Notes under the pieces: generated by a model
What the model saw: only the letters and a program-made list of their open reading frames with translations
Databases searched by the model: none
What the model was told of the DNA's origin: nothing
Shown here: positions 59,599 to 64,000 of the stretch, one piece after another
Numbering within the stretch: the first letter of the stretch is position 1
How the letters are laid out: every line of letters starts with the position of its first letter
Program-made: the position numbers and the translations under genes
NCBI GenBank assembly: GCA_029582155.1
Contig: CM055898.1
Location: 24,372,839 to 24,436,838, forward strand
Source: Panopea generosa
Taxonomy: Eukaryota; Mollusca; Bivalvia; Adapedonta; Hiatellidae
Direction: 5' to 3'
DNA length: 64,000 nt

Positions 59599-60110
59599 AG
59601 GGAGTATATCAGGAAAAAACACTATATATGTCTTAAAAATAAAAATCTTTTTTTTTAAAATAAGTCTCATTACCATTAACAAATAAACTCTGAATGGCTT
59701 AGTATGTCAAATCTACCAAAATGTGATCAAAATCCCTATTTAAATTTGAGTTGTAAACTTGAAATGAAATTCCCATTCTAAAAGTAGACAACACTTTAAT
59801 ACTGCTACACAATCATCAAATTAATCGCCATTGATGAAATAATTTTTACTACCTATGAAACTGTATAACAGATTAAATTGAAATATCACAAAATAAATTG
59901 TTGCAATTTTAAGCAGGAATCTATTTTAGTCCAACCTAGGCGCGTAGCCCCAGTTTAAAGGAAACCCCTTTTCAATATATCAATTTGGCATATTTAAATA
60001 GATATATTTTGGCAATACCAGGTCAATGGATGAGTATATTTAGGCATTATATATTGGGAAAAATGTTAAAAGCCAATTTTAAACTTTTGAAAAATCCTGA
60101 TAAATTCCCT
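59599..60110. mobile_element. TTAA-flanked MITE, best copy
   Basis: The left end is AGGGAGTATATCAGGA. The right end reversed is AGGGAATTTATCAGGA. TTAA lies on both sides (59595-59598 and 60111-60114). The 512 bp interior is AT-rich with no transposase. Its right inner part matches 35161-35370 and 62529-62650. Confidence 0.85.
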
Positions 60111-60191
60111 TTAAAGTTAGTATGTGACAAAGCATTAAATTCTGAATCGGTTGAGAGAATCAGTTTTAACTGGCCATCATCATGGTCCTTG

Positions 60192-61312
60192 TTAGCTCAC
60201 CTGAGCCGAAGGCTCACAGGTAGGCTTTTGTGATAGCCTGGTGTCCGTCGTCTGTCATCCACTGTCTGTTGTCTGTCTTCCGTTGTTAACTTTTAGCTTC
60301 TAACAACTTCTCCTCTGAAATCACAGTGCCAATTTTGATATAACATCTTAACATCTTGGTTCGTCAAAAAACATGGCATCCAGGTGGTGGGGTTAGTTTA
60401 ATTAGCAAAAACTTAAAAAATCTTCTTGTCAGAAACTACTGGCTCGATTTTAAACTAATTTCACAGAAATGTTCCTTGGAGGAACCTCTACCAAGTTTGT
60501 TCAAGTCATCTTGATTCGCCAAAAAACATGGCATCCAGGGGGTGGGGTTAGTTTAATTAGCAAAAACTTAAAAAATCTTCTTGTCAGAAACTACTGGCCT
60601 CGATTTTGAATTAATTTCACAGAAATGTTCCTTGGAGGACCTTTCACCAAGTTTTTTCAAACTGTAGTGAATTGTCAAAAATCATGGCAGCCAGGGGATG
60701 GAGTTAGTTTACTATATAAGCTATAGTAAAAACTTAAAAAATCTTCGTGTCAGAAACTACTGGCTCGAATTTTAAAATAATTTCACAGAAATGGTCCTTG
60801 GAGGACACTTTACCAAGTTTGTTCTAACATCAAAAAACATGGCAGCCAGGGGGTGGGGTTAGTTTACTATGTAAGCTATAGTAAAAACTTAAAAAATCTT
60901 CTTGTCAGAAACCACTGGATAGATTTTAAAACAATTTGCAGAAATGTTCCTTGGGTGACCCTTTACCAAGTTTGTTCACACCGTTGTAATTTGTTAAAGA
61001 ACATGACCGCCACAGTGAGGTGTTAGTTTACTATATAAGCAGCTATAGTAAAAACTTCAAAAGCCTTCTTTTTAGAATCTACTGACCTGATTTCAATGTA
61101 ATTTCACTGACATTTACCATGGGTGAACCTCTTCGATGTTTGAACTCTTCTACGCATCTGTTACATCTTCAAAACAAATCAAAATTCTAACTACTTGCCC
61201 ATCTCCTCTTTCTGGAATTTTGAGTGTACATGTATTATATAATCTACTTAAGTTGGGTGATTCAAGGTCAGTCAGGTGAGCAGTATAGGGCCATCTTGGC
61301 CCTCTTGTTTTT
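60192..61312 (+). mobile_element. HINE-like element with ~160-bp internal repeats
   Basis: The left end is TTAGCTCACCTGAGCCGAAG, with hairpin CTGAGCC/GGCTCA and then a GTCCGTCGTCTGTC stretch. Inside, ACATGGCATCCAGG and AACTTAAAAAATCTTCTTGT recur every 154-166 bp, about five times. The right end has TCAGGTGAGC (61272-61281), the exact complement of GCTCACCTGA, then a perfect stem-loop AGGGCCA-TCT-TGGCCCT and CTTGTTTTT. This is the textbook HINE/Helentron-derived plan and the best example in the window. Confidence 0.88.
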
Positions 61313-61454
61313 TTATCCTGTAATTAATGATGACTGTAAAATAAAAATCAGTTCATGTAAATTTATTCAGCGACTTGAACTAAGTTCCATAATCAAAATC
61401 CAGGACATGATTTTCCTCCCTGCTGGCATTTTGCCCATTTAAACATTTCGATCC

Positions 61455-61580
61455 TGAATCCTAGATAAAGACACTGTCACATATGCATAGTAAGCGTTCT
61501 ACCTACGAATGTTTTGAGAGTGTTGTGTAAGTTGTTAGAACTTGCTTCACAATCGATGTAAAATAAATAAGTTGAAAACC
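61455..61580 (+). repeat. SINE group C tail
   Basis: TCTACCTACGAATGTTTTGA and TTAGAACTTGCTTCACAATC, then GATGTAAAATAAATAAGTT, match the tails at 31010-31222 and 32098-32335. Confidence 0.75.
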
Positions 61581-61747
61581 ATTTGAATACTTAAGTTTTC
61601 TGCTGATTTCTTTGTCTTGTTTTGTTGACTGTTTTTGTTGCAAAGTTTTCTTTACGTCTATTTCTATTTCTTTGTACAATTATTGTACACTTATTTTGGA
61701 AAATTAATGTAACTGATCTAGGCCTATAATGCACCACAAAAAAGCCT

Positions 61748-61885
61748 TGGGGGTTTGTTCCCCACCATGGTCATGTGAGTATGGAGTCTTTGAGCAAGAC
61801 GTTTTACTTGCATATCTTTTGCATAATATCTACTCAGGGTGACATCGGGCAAGATTGAATTAATAAAGTATTATTAATAAAGAGT
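61748..61885 (+). repeat. SINE group C, partial
   Basis: GGTTTGTTCCCCACC, GAGTCTTTGAGCAAGACG, GCATATC and TCTACTCAGGGTGACATCGG keep the group C order in diverged form. Confidence 0.6.
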
Positions 61886-61921
61886 ATAAGATTTAAGCAA
61901 ACTCAACTGTACATTAACATT

Positions 61922-62121
61922 TTTAGCTTGCTGGGATGAATGTCCAGGAGAGTTATTGCCATGACCCCGGCGTTGTCGTTGGCGTCATCTGTATACACCC
62001 AGGTTAATCTTTTGCGTTTAATTGCATTTAAGTTTTGGTGTTTGCCTCCAGTCTAAATCTTTGCATGGGTGGTGAGTTTTATCACATAGGTGAGCTTCGT
62101 TGTCCTCTGACAACTCTTGTA
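61922..62121 (+). mobile_element. Short HINE-like element, AGCTCGC family
   Basis: It starts TTTAGCTTGCTGGGATGAA. Its right end is GGTGAGCTTC, a perfect stem GTTGTC-CTCT-GACAAC and TCTTGT. The interior ATTTAAGTTTTGGTGTTTGC matches 37194-37334. Confidence 0.7.
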
Positions 62122-62528
62122 TCATATTGCAGTGCATGCATTTTCTATATTACAAATGTCCTATCCCACATTATTTGGTTTTCAATACTATTGACCTTAT
62201 GTAATCTGAAACGAGAGAAATTTCACATTCAATCCACAACTTATTCAACAAAAAATTGTAGTTGATGCATTGAAACTTTATTACACGATTCAATAATCAA
62301 TCGTAAAGCCAAGCGGAAGGTATCTTGGGACAGTAAATGTACGGCGCTTCCTGTAACATCATCGTGGACGAAAAAATAGGTTCTCATGTGGGCTATAAAA
62401 TTAGAGACAGAGTTTTTATTTTAGGAAGCCTGTTGACAAATGTTTTTTATTTCCTCTGATTGTAATGGCCTACTTTCAGGACATCATTACTATGGGTGAC
62501 TGCATTCTTTTGATGTTATAGTCTTTAA
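62122..62528. other. Intronic AT-rich spacer
   Basis: No coding segment or recognised repeat. A small inverted motif ACGATT...AATCGT lies near 62285-62305. Confidence 0.4.
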
Positions 62529-62650
62529 AGGGAATATATCAGGATTTTCAAAAAAATTAAAATTGGCTGAAAACATATTTTTCCAACATATATTCACTGA
62601 TCCCTTATGGCCAAAAGGATATCTATTGAAACATCCAAAATAACAGTTTC
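62529..62650. mobile_element. Fragment of the TTAA MITE
   Basis: TTAA (62525-62528) then AGGGAATATATCAGGATTTT and AAATTGGCTGAAAAC match the family. The other end is missing. Confidence 0.6.
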
Positions 62651-62760
62651 TATTCTGATCCATTTGCATGCATCTGGCGTATTTCTCCAATAAAACTGGG
62701 AGTCATTGACTGGCAAAAATAGAAACTGTAATGAGTTGAAAATGGCGTTAACCTCATTAA
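62650..62760 (+). repeat. SINE group B tail fragment
   Basis: CTCCAATAAAACTGGGAGTC and GTTGAAAATGGCGTTAACC match the group B 3' end. Confidence 0.6.
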
Positions 62761-62976
62761 AATGGCAATACAACCGCAAAAGATTGTAGGAAGTTACACT
62801 GACTGCCATTGTAATTATGTAACAATAATATTTCCAACTTTGATGTAGTCTACTAACCAGGTAATGTATTCTTGAAGAATGCAACGTTATTAGACAAAGA
62901 ATAGGATAAATACAAACTTTTCTGTCAGAAAGGTCTTCTTTATTACTTCTACAGGCATCTTGACTCTCTTTTTCAG

Positions 62977-63352
62977 CCATTGGAAACCTCAAACTCACAA
63001 AAATCAAATAGCGAAAATGGAGACACGGACAGTTTGTGGAAAGGGGTACGAAACTTTGCGACAATGTTCATGGAGGAAGGACTGGACGAGGATACCGCGG
63101 TGGCACCACTTCCTGTCGACGGGATAGATTATAACCTTGGAAAAATCCAACTTGCGCTTAGTTACGATTTTCAGACATTGACTTTAACATTAAAGGTTTT
63201 ACAAGCTATGCAACTACCAGCTAAAGATTTCACAGGAACTAGTGACCCATATGTAAAGATTTTACTTTTACCAGATAAAAGACACAAACTTTTGACTAAA
63301 GTGAAAAAGAAAAATTTAAATCCAAGATGGAATGAGTGTTTTCTTTTTGAAG
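62977..63352 (+). CDS. syt7: Synaptotagmin C2A exon, Syt7-like
   Basis: The exon has acceptor CTCTCTTTTTCAG and donor GAAG|GTAAGT. It encodes 125 codons plus one base in phase 0 at the left and phase 1 at the right. Residues 1-50 are an acidic, Ser/Asn-rich linker with a [11 protein letters not shown] stretch. C2A begins at about residue 53 with [13 protein letters not shown]. Loop 1 has [15 protein letters not shown] with both expected calcium-binding Asp (residues 84 and 90). The strand [20 protein letters not shown] and PRWNE follow, and the exon stops within FLFEG. The LPAKDF, KHKL and KNLNP..WNE motifs favour Syt7 over Syt1/2. Synaptotagmins are membrane-anchored calcium sensors for vesicle fusion; Syt7 acts in slow and asynchronous release and lysosome exocytosis. 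Loop 3 and C2B must lie beyond the window. An alternative acceptor at 62954 gives an early stop. Confidence 0.92.
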
Positions 63353-63864
63353 GTAAGTTGCATAATTTATGTTGTAACATTATGAGGTGTTGTGTTTGTT
63401 GTTTTTTAATAGGGAGGGAAGGGGTCTTTAAAAACCTCATATAGGGTCGCAAATTTCAAAATTACAGTATACTTAACCCTATTCCAATGCTCTCAAACGT
63501 TTTATCATTAAAATTCGCCTGACAAACCAAGTAACACGAGTGACTAGTGTTCAAATTTAACTTACTGTTTAGCCAAATGATGCATATCAGCAAATAATGC
63601 GCTATAAAAGTAGATTCTGGTAAAAACCAAACTCGATCATCAAACTGTATTTAATATATTTTTAACTTTTACAGATAAGAAGTAATTTAAATCGACAAAC
63701 ATTTTTTAAACTCCTGTTTACACTGTTTTCAATGACGTTGTAATAAATGGCGTAGTAATACATAGAACGCAAAAACATGATGAATTTACTGATGGTATAT
63801 GCAGTTTTTAATACCTGCAAATCTAAGAGCATCAACCAATGAAATCGTAGGAAATTTATGAAGG
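63353..63864 (+). other. Intron following the C2A exon
   Basis: It begins GTAAGT and stays AT-rich. Frames that run from the exon into it (to 63444) are intron read-through. No next exon is seen before the window ends. Confidence 0.7.
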
Positions 63865-64000
63865 GTGTTATTTAACATCATTGCCGACACATTTCAGGTT
63901 ATAATGACATTTCCAGTGGAGGAAGACCTTAGAATGAATCTGAGTGGAACCACCATCTTTCTGCAAGTAACTGGCAAACTTTCTCACATAAAATCTTTTA
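63865..64000 (-). repeat. SINE group B, cut by window end
   Basis: The minus strand shows TATGTGAGAAAGTTTGCCAG, TTACTTGCAGAAAGATGGTG, CTCAGATTCATTCTAAGGTC and TTCCTCCACTGG, then an end near ATGATGTTAAATAACACCC. The tRNA-like head lies beyond position 64000. Confidence 0.8.

Noticed and set aside
59985-60233. 82-codon frame similar to frames at 35029-35226 and 62490-62690
   Set aside because: The shared peptide comes from the TTAA MITE family in opposite orientations, not from a conserved protein.
62594-63064. 156-codon minus frame overlapping the C2A exon
   Set aside because: Shadow of the synaptotagmin exon plus SINE and MITE pieces.

Overview
The window is animal (eukaryotic) DNA: AT-rich, with no operons or dense coding. 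It has canonical GT-AG splice sites, many tRNA-derived SINEs, MITEs, Helentron-like elements and very long minisatellites. The repeat families (hairpin-ended elements with ~155 bp internal repeats, and SINEs ending in a CCA-ATAAAACTGG-like tail) most resemble bivalve mollusc genomes. That assignment is an inference from repeat style, not from a marker gene.

One real gene is supported, on the + strand. The exon at 62977-63352 encodes the linker end and first half of a synaptotagmin C2A domain, closest in motif content to synaptotagmin-7. An upstream exon candidate at 42312-42441 has good splice sites and a phase that joins the C2A exon in frame. If both are right, at least 42312-64000 lies inside a Syt7-type gene with a ~20.5 kb intron between them. 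The material to the left is probably more intron or intergenic DNA. One decayed coding sequence (11841-13225, - strand) carries an SGNH-hydrolase-like block and sits inside a split minisatellite.

About a third of the window is tandem repeats of some eighteen families. Main arrays: 51 bp at 1.55-2.0 kb; 33 bp at 9.7-10.5 kb; 36 bp at 10.5-11.7 and 13.3-14.7 kb; 40 bp at 18.2-19.3 kb; 51 bp at 23.1-23.9 kb; ~29 bp at 25.4-28.9 kb; 48 bp at 33.1-33.5 and 35.6-36.4 kb; ~145 bp at 38.5-39.2 kb; 32 bp at 39.8-42.0 kb; ~28 bp at 42.4-44.4 kb; 33 bp at 46.35-47.7 kb; ~100 bp at 47.7-48.35 kb; 47 bp at 50.6-52.1 kb; 24 bp at 52.2-53.1 kb. Many units are multiples of three, so they make long open frames (up to 353 codons) that are not genes.

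Between the arrays lie mobile elements. There are Helentron/HINE-like elements with paired subterminal inverted repeats and a 3' stem-loop. There are terminal-inverted-repeat MITEs flanked by TA, TAA or TTAA, and a hAT-like element with an 8 bp target duplication. At least three groups of tRNA-derived SINE are present. Several elements sit in repeated sequence whose uninterrupted copies show the empty site, so insertion boundaries can be read directly.

The most interesting arrangement is the putative Syt7 linker exon held between a 2.2 kb 32-bp minisatellite upstream and a 2 kb UG-rich array downstream, which begins within a few bases of the 5' splice site and contains two pure (TG)n runs. 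This is a plausible length-variable splicing switch.
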